Shown piece after piece: positions 53,164 to 64,000 of a stretch of DNA of 64,000 nt. Origin of the DNA: Ptiloglossa arizonensis (taxonomy: Eukaryota > Arthropoda > Insecta > Hymenoptera > Colletidae); contig NW_027478871.1 in NCBI RefSeq assembly GCF_051014685.1, positions 1 through 64,000 on the forward strand, in the 5' to 3' direction. The notes beneath the pieces are model-generated. The model saw only the letters and a list, made by a program, of their open reading frames with translations, was not told the DNA's origin and did no database searches. The position numbers were made by a program, and so were the translations under genes. The number at the start of each line of letters is the position of its first letter. Positions within the stretch are counted from its first letter, which is position 1.

Positions 53164-56100
53164 GTTGCATCTGAAAGTAGAAACTCGCCCGATTACAACG
53201 GTATGCGTACTTTTCCCCTAGGCCGTTCTAGTTATTCGTTTCGAGCATCAGAACTGCGAAAATTTTGAGTTCCTCAAGCGTTTCTTACTTCCAAACTGCC
53301 ATATCTCGCGAACGGATTGACCAATCCGCAAAATTTCTGTTGCATCTGAAAGTAGAAACTCGCCCGATTACAACGGTATGCGTACTTTTCCCGTAGGCCG
53401 TTGTAGTTATTCGTTTCGAGCATGAGAACTGCGAAAATTTTGGGTTTCTCAAGCGTTGCTTACCTCCAAACTGCCATATCTCGTGAACGGATTGACCAAT
53501 CCGCAAAATTTCTGTTGCATCTGAAAGTAGAAACTCGCCCGATTACAACGGTATGCGTACTTTTCCCCTAGGCCGTTCTAGTTATTCGTTTCGAGCATCA
53601 GAACTGCGAAAATTTTGAGTTTCTAAAGCGTTTCTTACTTCCAAACCGCCATATCTCGCGAACGGATTGACCAATCCGCAAAATTTCTGTTGCATCTGAA
53701 AGTAGAAAGTCGCCCGATTACAACGGTATGCGTACTTTTCCCCTAGACCGTTCTAGTTATGCTTGTCGAGCATCAGAACTGCGAAAATTTTGAGTTTCTC
53801 AAGCGTTTCTTACTTCCAAACTGCCATATCTCGCGAACGGATTGACCAATCCGCAAAATTTCTGATGCATCTGAAAGTAGAAAGTCGCCCGATTACAACG
53901 GTATGCGTACTTTTCCCCTAGAACGTTCTAGTTATGCTTGTCGAGCATCAGAACTGCGAAAATTTTGAGTTTCTCAAGCGTTTCTTACCTCCAAACTGCC
54001 ATATCTCGCGAACGGATTGACCAATCCGCAAAATTTCTGTTGCATCTGAAAGTAGAAACTCGCCCGATTACAACGGTATGCGTACTTTTCCCCTAGTCCG
54101 TTCTAGTTATTCGTTTCGAGCATCAGAACTGCGAAAATTTTGAGTTTTTCAAGCGTTTCTTACTTCCAAATTGCCATACCTCGCGAACGGATTGAGCAAT
54201 CCGCAAAATTTCTGTTGCATCTGAAAGTAGAAACTCGCCCGATTACAACGGTATGCGTACTTTTCCCCTAGGCCGTACTGGTTATTCGTTTCGAGCATCA
54301 GAACTGTGAAAATTTTGAGTTTCTCAACCGTTTCATACCTCCAAACTGCCATATCTCACGAACGGATTGACCAATCCGCAAAATTTCTGTTGCATCTGAA
54401 AGTAGAAAGTCGCCCGATTACAACGGTATGCGTACTTTTCCCCTAGACCGCTCTAGTTATGCTTGTCGAGCATCAGAACTGCGAAAATTTTGAGTTTCTC
54501 AAGCGTTTCTTACCTCCAAACTGCCATATCTCGCGAACGGATTGAGCAATCCGCAAAATTTCTGTTGCATCTGAAGGTAGAAACTCGCCCGTTTACAACG
54601 GTATACGTACTTTTCCCCTAGGCCGTTCTAGTTATGCTTGTCGAGCACCAGAACTGCGAAAATTTTGAGTTTCTCGACCGTTTCTTACCTCCAAACTGCC
54701 ATATCTCGCGAACGGATTGACCAATCCGCAAAATGTCTGTTGCATCTGAAAGTAGAAAGTCGCCCGATTACAACGGTATGCGTACTTTTCCCCTAGACCG
54801 TTCTAGTTATGCTTGTCGAGCATCAGAACTGCGAAAATTTTGAGTTTCTCAAGCGTTTCTTACTTCCAAACTGCCATATCTCGCGAACGGATTGACCAAT
54901 CCGCAAAATTTCTGATGCATCTGAAAGTAGAAAGTCGCCCGATTACAACGGTATGCGTACTTTTCCCCTAGAACGTTCTAGTTATGCTTGTCGAGCATCA
55001 GAACTGCGAAAATTTTGAGTTTCTCAAGCGTTTCTTACCTCCAAACTGCCATATCTCGCGAACGGATTGACCAATCCGCAAAATTTCTGTTGCATCTGAA
55101 AGTAGAAACTCGCCCGATTACAACGGTATGCGTACTTTTCCCCTAGTCCGTTCTAGTTATTCGTTTCGAGCATCAGAACTGCGAAAATTTTGAGTTTTTC
55201 AAGCGTTTCTTACTTCCAAATTGCCATACCTCGCGAACGGATTGAGCAATCCGCAAAATTTCTGTTGCATCTGAAAGTAGAAACTCGCCCGATTACAACG
55301 GTATGCGTACTTTTCCCCTAGGCCGTACTGGTTATTCGTTTCGAGCATCAGAACTGTGAAAATTTTGAGTTTCTCAACCGTTTCATACCTCCAAACTGCC
55401 ATATCTCACGAACGGATTGACCAATCCGCAAAATTTCTGTTGCATCTGAAAGTAGAAAGTCGCCCGATTACAACGGTATGCGTACTTTTCCCCTAGACCG
55501 CTCTAGTTATGCTTGTCGAGCATCAGAACTGCGAAAATTTTGAGTTTCTCAAGCGTTTCTTACCTCCAAACTGCCATATCTCGCGAACGGATTGAGCAAT
55601 CCGCAAAATTTCTGTTGCATCTGAAGGTAGAAACTCGCCCGTTTACAACGGTATACGTACTTTTCCCCTAGGCCGTTCTAGTTATGCTTGTCGAGCACCA
55701 GAACTGCGAAAATTTTGAGTTTCTCGACCGTTTCTTACCTCCAAACTGCCATATCTCGCGAACGGATTGACCAATCCGCAAAATGTCTGTTGCATCTGAA
55801 AGTAGAAAGTCGCCCGATTACAACGGTATGCGTACTTTTCCCCTAGACCGTTCTAGTTATGCTTGTCGAGCATCAGAACTGCGAAAATTTTGAGTTTCTC
55901 AAGCGTTTCTTACCTCCAAACTGCCATATCTCGCGAACGGATTGACCAATCCGCAAAATTTCTGTTGCATCTGAAAGTTGAAACTCGCCCGATTACAACG
56001 GTATGCGTACTTTTCCCCTAGGCCGTTCTAGTTAATCGTTTCGAGAATCAGAACTGCGAAAATTTTGAGTTTCTCAAGCGTTTCTTACTTCCAAACTGCC

Positions 56101-59100
56101 ATATCTCGCGAATGGACTGACCAATCCGCAAAATTTCTGATGCATCTGAAAGTAGAAACTCGCCCGATGACAACGGTATGCGTACTTTTCCCCTAGGCCG
56201 TTCTGGTTAATCGTTTCGAGCATCAGAACTGCGAAAATTTTGAGTTTCTCAAGCGTTTCTTACTTCCAAACTGTCATATCTCGCGAACGGATTGACCAAT
56301 CCGCAAAATTTCTGTTGCATCTGAAAGTAGAAATTCGCCCGATTACAACGGTATGCGTACTTTTCCCCTAGACCGTTCTAGTTATGCTTGTCGAGCATCA
56401 GAACTGCGAAAATTTTGAGTTTCTCAAGCGTTTCTTACCTCCAAACTGCCATATCTCGCGAACGGATTGACCAATCCGCAAAATTTCTGTTGCATCTGAA
56501 AGTAGAAACTCGCCCGATTACAACGGTATGCGTACTTTTCCCGTAGGCCGTTGTAGTTATTCGTTTCGAGCATGAGAACTGCGAAAATTTTGTGTTTCTC
56601 AAGTGTTTCATACTTCCAAACTGCCATATCTCGCGAACGGATTGACCAATCCGCAAAATTTCTGTTGCATCTGAAAGTAGAAACTCGCCCGATTACAACG
56701 GTATGCGTACTTTTCCCCTAGGCCGTACTGGTTATTCGTTTCGAGCATCAGAACTGTGAAAATTTTGAGTTTCTCAACCGTTTCATACCTCCAAACTGCC
56801 ATATCTCGCGAACGGATTGACCAATCCGCAAAATTTCTGTTGCATCTGAAAGTAGAAAGTCGCCCGATTACAACGGTATGCGTACTTTTCCCCTAGACCG
56901 CTCTAGTTATGCTTGTCGAGCATCAGAACTGCGAAAATTTTGAGTTTCTCAAGCGTTTCTTACTTCCAAACTGCCATATCTCGCGAACGGATTGACCAAT
57001 CCGCAAAATTTCTGTTGCATCTGAAAGTAGAAACTCGCCCGATTACAACGGTATGCGTACTTTTCCCCTAGGCCGTTCTAGTTATTCGTTTCGAGCATCA
57101 GAACTGCGAAAATTTTGAGTTTCTCAAGCGTTTCTTACCTCCAAACTGCCATATCTCGCGAACGGATTGACCAATCCGCAAAATTTCTGTTGCATCTGAA
57201 AGTAGAAACTCGCCCGATTACAACGGTATGCGTACTTTTCCCCTAGGCCGTTCTAGTTATTCGTTTCGAGCATCAGAACTGCGAAAATTTTGAGTTTCTC
57301 AAGCGTTTCTTACTTCCAAACCGCCATATCTCGCGAACGGATTGACCAATCCGCAAAATTTCTGTTGCATCTGAAAGTAGAAACTCGCCCGATTACAACG
57401 GTATGCGTACTTTTCCCCTAGGCCGTTCTAGTTAATCGTTTCGAGCATCAGAACTGCGAAAATTTTGAGTTTCTCAAGCGTTTCTTACTTCCAAACTGCC
57501 ATATCTCGCGAACGGATTGACCAATCCGCAAAATTTCTTATGCATCTGAAAGTAGAAACTCGCCCGATTACAACGGTATGCGTACTTTTCCCTTCGGCCG
57601 TTCTGGTTATTCGTTTCGAGCATCAGAACTGCGAAAATGTTGAGTTTCTCAAGCGTTTCTTACCTACAAACTGCCATATCTCGCGAACGGATTGACCAAT
57701 CCGCAAAATTTCTGTTGCATCTGAAAGTAGATACTCACCCGATTACACCGGTATGCGTACTTTTCCCCTAGGCCGTTCTAGTTATTCGTTTCGAGCATCA
57801 GAACTGCGAAAATTTTGAGTTTCTGAAGGGTTTCTTACCTCCAAACTGCCATATCTCGCGAACGGATTGACCAATCCGCAAAATTTCTGTTGCATCTGAA
57901 AGTAGAAACTCGCCCGATTACAACGGTATGCGTACTTTTCCCCTAGTCCGTTCTAGTTATTCGTTTCGAGCATCAGAACTGCGAAAATTTTGAGTTTCTC
58001 AAGCGTTTCTTACCTCCAAACTGCCATATCTCGCGAACGGATTGACCAGTCCGCAAAATTTCTGTTGCATCTGAAAGTACAAACTCGCCCGATTACAACG
58101 GTATGCCTACTTTTCCCCTAGGCCGTTCTAGTTATTCGTTTCGAGCATCAGAACTGCGAAAATGTTGAGTTTCTCAAGCGTTTCTTACCTCCAAACTGCC
58201 ATATCTCGCGAACGGATTGACCAATCCGCAAAATTTCTGTTGCATCTGAAAGTAGAAACTCGCCCGATTACAACGGTATGCGTACTTTTCCCCTAGACCG
58301 TTCTAGTTATTCGTTTCGAGCATCAGAACTGCGAAAAATTTGAGTTTCTCAAGCGTTTCTTACTTCCAAACTGCCATATCTCGCGAACAGATTGACCAAT
58401 CCTCAAAATTTCTGTTGCATCTGAAAGTAGAAAGTCGCCCGATTACAACGGTATGCGTACTTTTCCCCTAGACCGTTCTAGTTATGCTTGTCGAGCATCA
58501 GAACTGCGAAAATTTTGAGTTTCTCAAGCGTTTCTTACTTCCAAACTGCCATATCTCGCGAACGGATTGACCAATCCACAAAATTTCTGATGCATCTGAA
58601 AGTAGAAACTCGCCCGATTAAAACGGTATGCGTACTTTTCCCCTAGGCCGTTCTGGTTATTCGTTTCGAGCATCAGAACTGTGAAAATTTTGAGTTTCTC
58701 AACCGTTTCTTACCTCCAAACTGCCATATCTCGCGAACGGATTGACCAATCCGCAAAATTTTAGTTGCATCTGAAAGTAGAAAGTCGCCCGATTACAACG
58801 GTTTGCGTACTTTTCCCCTAGACCGTTCTATTTATGCTTGTCGAGCATCAGAACTGCGAAAATTTTGAGTTTCTCAAGCGTTTCTTACCTCCAAACTGCC
58901 ATATCTCGCGAACGGATTGAACAATCCGCAAAATTTCTGTTGCATCTGAAAGTAGAAACTCGCCCGATTACAACGGTATGCGTACTTTTACCCTAGGCCG
59001 TTCTAGTTATGCTTGTCGAGCATCAGAACTGCGAAAATTTTGAGTTTCTCAAGCGTTTCTTACTTCCAAACTGCCATATCTCGTGAACGGATTGACCAAT

Positions 59101-62100
59101 CCGCAAAATTTCTGTTGCATCTGAAAGTAGAAACTCGCCCGATTAAAACGGTATGCGTACTTTTCCCCTAGGCCGTTCTGGTTATTCGTTTCGAGCATCA
59201 GAACTGTGAAAATTTTGAGTTTCTCAACCGTTTCTTACCTCCAAACTGCCATATCTCGCGAACGGATTGACCAATCCGCAAAATTTTAGTTGCATCTGAA
59301 AGTAGAAACTCGCCCGATTACAACGGTATGCGTACTTTTCCCCTAGGCCGTTCTAGTTATTCGTTTCGAGCATCAGAACTGCGAAAATTTTGAGTTTCTC
59401 AAGCGTTTCTTACTTCCAAACTGCCATATCTCGCGAACGGATTGACCAATCCGCAAAATTTCTGTTGCATCTGAAAGTAGAAACTCGCCCGATTACAACG
59501 GTATGCGTACTTTTCCCGTAGGCCGTTGTAGTTATTCGTTTCGAGCATGAGAACTGCGAAAATTTTGGGTTTCTCAAGCGTTGCTTACCTCCAAACTGCC
59601 ATATCTCGTGAACGGATTGACCAATCCGCAAAATTTCTGTTGCATCTGAAAGTAGAAACTCGCCCGATTACAACGGTATGCGTACTTTTCCCCTAGGCCG
59701 TTCTAGTTATTCGTTTCGAGCATCAGAACTGCGAAAATTTTGAGTTTCTAAAGCGTTTCTTACTTCCAAACCGCCATATCTCGCGAACGGATTGACCAAT
59801 CCGCAAAATTTCTGTTGCATCTGAAAGTAGAAAGTCGCCCGATTACAACGGTATGCGTACTTTTCCCCTAGACCGTTCTAGTTATGCTTGTCGAGCATCA
59901 GAACTGCGAAAATTTTGAGTTTCTCAAGCGTTTCTTACTTCCAAACTGCCATATCTCGCGAACGGATTGACCAATCCGCAAAATTTCTGATGCATCTGAA
60001 AGTAGAAAGTCGCCCGATTACAACGGTATGCGTACTTTTCCCCTAGAACGTTCTAGTTATGCTTGTCGAGCATCAGAACTGCGAAAATTTTGAGTTTCTC
60101 AAGCGTTTCTTACCTCCAAACTGCCATATCTCGCGAACGGATTGACCAATCCGCAAAATTTCTGTTGCATCTGAAAGTAGAAACTCGCCCGATTACAACG
60201 GTATGCGTACTTTTCCCCTAGTCCGTTCTAGTTATTCGTTTCGAGCATCAGAACTGCGAAAATTTTGAGTTTTTCAAGCGTTTCTTACTTCCAAATTGCC
60301 ATACCTCGCGAACGGATTGAGCAATCCGCAAAATTTCTGTTGCATCTGAAAGTAGAAACTCGCCCGATTACAACGGTATGCGTACTTTTCCCCTAGGCCG
60401 TACTGGTTATTCGTTTCGAGCATCAGAACTGTGAAAATTTTGAGTTTCTCAACCGTTTCATACCTCCAAACTGCCATATCTCACGAACGGATTGACCAAT
60501 CCGCAAAATTTCTGTTGCATCTGAAAGTAGAAAGTCGCCCGATTACAACGGTATGCGTACTTTTCCCCTAGACCGCTCTAGTTATGCTTGTCGAGCATCA
60601 GAACTGCGAAAATTTTGAGTTTCTCAAGCGTTTCTTACCTCCAAACTGCCATATCTCGCGAACGGATTGAGCAATCCGCAAAATTTCTGTTGCATCTGAA
60701 GGTAGAAACTCGCCCGTTTACAACGGTATACGTACTTTTCCCCTAGGCCGTTCTAGTTATGCTTGTCGAGCACCAGAACTGCGAAAATTTTGAGTTTCTC
60801 GACCGTTTCTTACCTCCAAACTGCCATATCTCGCGAACGGATTGACCAATCCGCAAAATGTCTGTTGCATCTGAAAGTAGAAAGTCGCCCGATTACAACG
60901 GTATGCGTACTTTTCCCCTAGACCGTTCTAGTTATGCTTGTCGAGCATCAGAACTGCGAAAATTTTGAGTTTCTCAAGCGTTTCTTACCTCCAAACTGCC
61001 ATATCTCGCGAACGGATTGACCAATCCGCAAAATTTCTGTTGCATCTGAAAGTTGAAACTCGCCCGATTACAACGGTATGCGTACTTTTCCCCTAGGCCG
61101 TTCTAGTTAATCGTTTCGAGAATCAGAACTGCGAAAATTTTGAGTTTCTCAAGCGTTTCTTACTTCCAAACTGCCATATCTCGCGAATGGACTGACCAAT
61201 CCGCAAAATTTCTGATGCATCTGAAAGTAGAAACTCGCCCGATGACAACGGTATGCGTACTTTTCCCCTAGGCCGTTCTGGTTAATCGTTTCGAGCATCA
61301 GAACTGCGAAAATTTTGAGTTTCTCAAGCGTTTCTTACTTCCAAACTGTCATATCTCGCGAACGGATTGACCAATCCGCAAAATTTCTGTTGCATCTGAA
61401 AGTAGAAATTCGCCCGATTACAACGGTATGCGTACTTTTCCCCTAGACCGTTCTAGTTATGCTTGTCGAGCATCAGAACTGCGAAAATTTTGAGTTTCTC
61501 AAGCGTTTCTTACCTCCAAACTGCCATATCTCGCGAACGGATTGACCAATCCGCAAAATTTCTGTTGCATCTGAAAGTAGAAACTCGCCCGATTACAACG
61601 GTATGCGTACTTTTCCCGTAGGCCGTTGTAGTTATTCGTTTCGAGCATGAGAACTGCGAAAATTTTGTGTTTCTCAAGTGTTTCATACTTCCAAACTGCC
61701 ATATCTCGCGAACGGATTGACCAATCCGCAAAATTTCTGTTGCATCTGAAAGTAGAAACTCGCCCGATTACAACGGTATGCGTACTTTTCCCCTAGGCCG
61801 TACTGGTTATTCGTTTCGAGCATCAGAACTGTGAAAATTTTGAGTTTCTCAACCGTTTCATACCTCCAAACTGCCATATCTCGCGAACGGATTGACCAAT
61901 CCGCAAAATTTCTGTTGCATCTGAAAGTAGAAAGTCGCCCGATTACAACGGTATGCGTACTTTTCCCCTAGACCGCTCTAGTTATGCTTGTCGAGCATCA
62001 GAACTGCGAAAATTTTGAGTTTCTCAAGCGTTTCTTACTTCCAAACTGCCATATCTCGCGAACGGATTGACCAATCCGCAAAATTTCTGTTGCATCTGAA

Positions 62101-64000
62101 AGTAGAAACTCGCCCGATTACAACGGTATGCGTACTTTTCCCCTAGGCCGTTCTAGTTATTCGTTTCGAGCATCAGAACTGCGAAAATTTTGAGTTTCTC
62201 AAGCGTTTCTTACCTCCAAACTGCCATATCTCGCGAACGGATTGACCAATCCGCAAAATTTCTGTTGCATCTGAAAGTAGAAACTCGCCCGATTACAACG
62301 GTATGCGTACTTTTCCCCTAGGCCGTTCTAGTTATTCGTTTCGAGCATCAGAACTGCGAAAATTTTGAGTTTCTCAAGCGTTTCTTACTTCCAAACCGCC
62401 ATATCTCGCGAACGGATTGACCAATCCGCAAAATTTCTGTTGCATCTGAAAGTAGAAACTCGCCCGATTACAACGGTATGCGTACTTTTCCCCTAGGCCG
62501 TTCTAGTTAATCGTTTCGAGCATCAGAACTGCGAAAATTTTGAGTTTCTCAAGCGTTTCTTACTTCCAAACTGCCATATCTCGCGAACGGATTGACCAAT
62601 CCGCAAAATTTCTTATGCATCTGAAAGTAGAAACTCGCCCGATTACAACGGTATGCGTACTTTTCCCTTCGGCCGTTCTGGTTATTCGTTTCGAGCATCA
62701 GAACTGCGAAAATGTTGAGTTTCTCAAGCGTTTCTTACCTACAAACTGCCATATCTCGCGAACGGATTGACCAATCCGCAAAATTTCTGTTGCATCTGAA
62801 AGTAGATACTCACCCGATTACACCGGTATGCGTACTTTTCCCCTAGGCCGTTCTAGTTATTCGTTTCGAGCATCAGAACTGCGAAAATTTTGAGTTTCTG
62901 AAGCGTTTCTTACCTCCAAACTGCCATATCTCGCGAACGGATTGACCAATCCGCAAAATTTCTGTTGCATCTGAAAGTAGAAACTCGCCCGATTACAACG
63001 GTATGCGTACTTTTCCCCTAGTCCGTTCTAGTTATTCGTTTCGAGCATCAGAACTGCGAAAATTTTGAGTTTCTCAAGCGTTTCTTACCTCCAAACGGCC
63101 ATATCTCGCGAACGGATTGACCAGTCCGCAAAATTTCTGTTGCATCTGAAAGTACAAACTCGCCCGATTACAACGGTATGCCTACTTTTCCCCTAGGCCG
63201 TTCTAGTTATTCGTTTCGAGCATCAGAACTGCGAAAATGTTGAGTTTCTCAAGCGTTTCTTACCTCCAAACTGCCATATCTCGCGAACGGATTGACCAAT
63301 CCGCAAAATTTCTGTTGCATCTGAAAGTAGAAACTCGCCCGATTACAACGGTATGCGTACTTTTCCCCTAGACCGTTCTAGTTATTCGTTTCGAGCATCA
63401 GAACTGCGAAAAATTTGAGTTTCTCAAGCGTTTCTTACTTCCAAACTGCCATATCTCGCGAACAGATTGACCAATCCTCAAAATTTCTGTTGCATCTGAA
63501 AGTAGAAAGTCGCCCGATTACAACGGTATGCGTACTTTTCCCCTAGACCGTTCTAGTTATGCTTGTCGAGCATCAGAACTGCGAAAATTTTGAGTTTCTC
63601 AAGCGTTTCTTACTTCCAAACTGCCATATCTCGCGAACGGATTGACCAATCCACAAAATTTCTGATGCATCTGAAAGTAGAAACTCGCCCGATTAAAACG
63701 GTATGCGTACTTTTCCCCTAGGCCGTTCTGGTTATTCGTTTCGAGCATCAGAACTGTGAAAATTTTGAGTTTCTCAACCGTTTCTTACCTCCAAACTGCC
63801 ATATCTCGCGAACGGATTGACCAATCCGCAAAATTTTAGTTGCATCTGAAAGTAGAAAGTCGCCCGATTACAACGGTTTGCGTACTTTTCCCCTAGACCG
63901 TTCTATTTATGCTTGTCGAGCATCAGAACTGCGAAAATTTTGAGTTTCTCAAGCGTTTCTTACCTCCAAACTGCCATATCTCGCGAACGGATTGAACAAT
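53164..64000. repeat. Second 29-monomer (5,075-bp) higher-order repeat, two copies
   Basis: Bases 54811-58925 match 59886-64000 at 5,075 bp, reaching the window end. Upstream, 53164-54810 match 59289-60935 at 6,125 bp, the extra 1,050 bp being the 6-monomer duplication of the left copy. Shared rare variants include CCCGTAGGCCGTTGTAG, GAGCATGAGAAC, GATGACAACGG, CGAATGGACTG, TTTCTTATGCATC, CCCTTCGGCC, GATTACACCGG and AAAATTTTAGTTGC. Substitutions seen are C53272/T59397, G57829/C62904 and T58022/G63097. Confidence 0.95.
53686..55913. repeat. 6-monomer (1,050-bp) tandem duplication
   Basis: Bases 53686-54863 match 54736-55913 at exactly 1,050 bp. Shared markers are GGCCGTACTGG, CATATCTCACG, GGTATACGTAC, GAGCACCAG, CTCGACCG and AAATGTCTG. 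The equivalent segment of the right-hand 5,075-bp unit (near 59.8-60.9 kb) has one copy only. Confidence 0.92.

Larger units (their letters stand above)
1..64000. repeat. Satellite DNA array, ~175-bp monomer, ~365 copies
   Basis: The entire window is direct tandem copies of one monomer. With base 1 as monomer start, the next start is at 176, and recognisable landmarks recur at 175-bp multiples to the end: TCGAGCATCAGAACTGCG, an A4T4 tract, CATATCTCGCGAACGG, CAATCCGCAAAATTTCTG, GATTACAACGGTATGCGTAC, TTTTCCCC. Distances between equivalent landmarks are multiples of 175 plus small known indels, and the total resolves to 365 full monomers plus 92 bp. All copies have the same orientation. No unique sequence or mobile element interrupts them. 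Length near one nucleosome plus linker, copy number and higher-order structure are typical of eukaryotic centromeric or heterochromatic satellites. I do not recognise the family. No gene is supported anywhere inside it. Confidence 0.99.

Noticed and set aside
53285..53506. Reverse-strand open frames of 64-73 codons in 53-62 kb
   Set aside because: They are reverse-strand readings of ordinary monomers, duplicated at 5,075 or 6,125 bp with their repeat units. There is no coding signature.
1..64000. CRISPR array
   Set aside because: There are direct repeats, but no unique spacers between short conserved repeats. The whole 175-bp unit is repeated and no cas gene is present.
1..64000. Telomeric, rDNA or tRNA sequence, or a retroelement insertion
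   Set aside because: I looked for breaks in the 175-bp phase and for unique sequence. All phase changes are explained by indels of 1, 2 or 5 bp, leaving no room for an inserted element.

Overview
The whole window is one uninterrupted tandem satellite array. Every base belongs to head-to-tail copies, all in the same orientation, of a monomer about 175 bp long (43% G+C by hand count of one monomer). Counting from base 1 and correcting for the length changes I found (two +2, seven +5, six -1; net +33), the array holds exactly 365 complete monomers, the last at 63734-63908, plus a 92-bp partial copy at 63909-64000. It runs off both ends of the window.

I see no protein-coding gene, rRNA, tRNA, transposon, telomeric repeat, CRISPR array or unique-sequence island. 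The open frames of 64-84 codons are by-products of the repeat: they recur at multiples of the monomer length and cross monomer boundaries. A nucleosome-sized monomer in an array this long, with higher-order repeats, points to a eukaryotic nuclear genome and to centromeric, pericentromeric or other constitutive heterochromatin. I do not recognise the family and cannot name the organism.

Layout: (i) 1-9.1 kb, related 22-, 12- and 33-monomer duplications; (ii) 9.1-19.3 kb, a 29-monomer (5,075-bp) unit present twice in tandem and nearly identical; (iii) 19.3-21.6 kb, a 6-/7-monomer duplication; (iv) 21.6-34.7 kb, nested 9-, 3- and 11-monomer units, inside a larger 8.4-8.9-kb spacing that links about 18.7-23.8 kb to 27.7-32.7 kb; (v) 34.7-41.6 kb, mixed monomers with a 9-monomer and a 4-monomer duplication and a GTCGTCCG monomer subfamily; (vi) 41.7-45.1 kb, 3- and 8-monomer duplications; (vii) 45.3-52.1 kb, three successive copies of a 15-monomer unit, of full, 10-monomer and about 13-monomer length; (viii) 53.2-64.0 kb, a second 5,075-bp unit in tandem whose left copy carries an extra 1,050-bp duplication.

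Within the monomer the notable elements are a 16-bp dyad (CGGATTG-AC-CAATCCG), a reverse-strand motif matching 7 of the 9 essential CENP-B-box positions, an A4T4 tract, and in one monomer class a perfect 14-bp palindrome beside a small hairpin. Together these suggest a centromere-type satellite evolving by repeated local duplication, deletion and monomer-level recombination. That role is inference: the sequence alone cannot show kinetochore binding.
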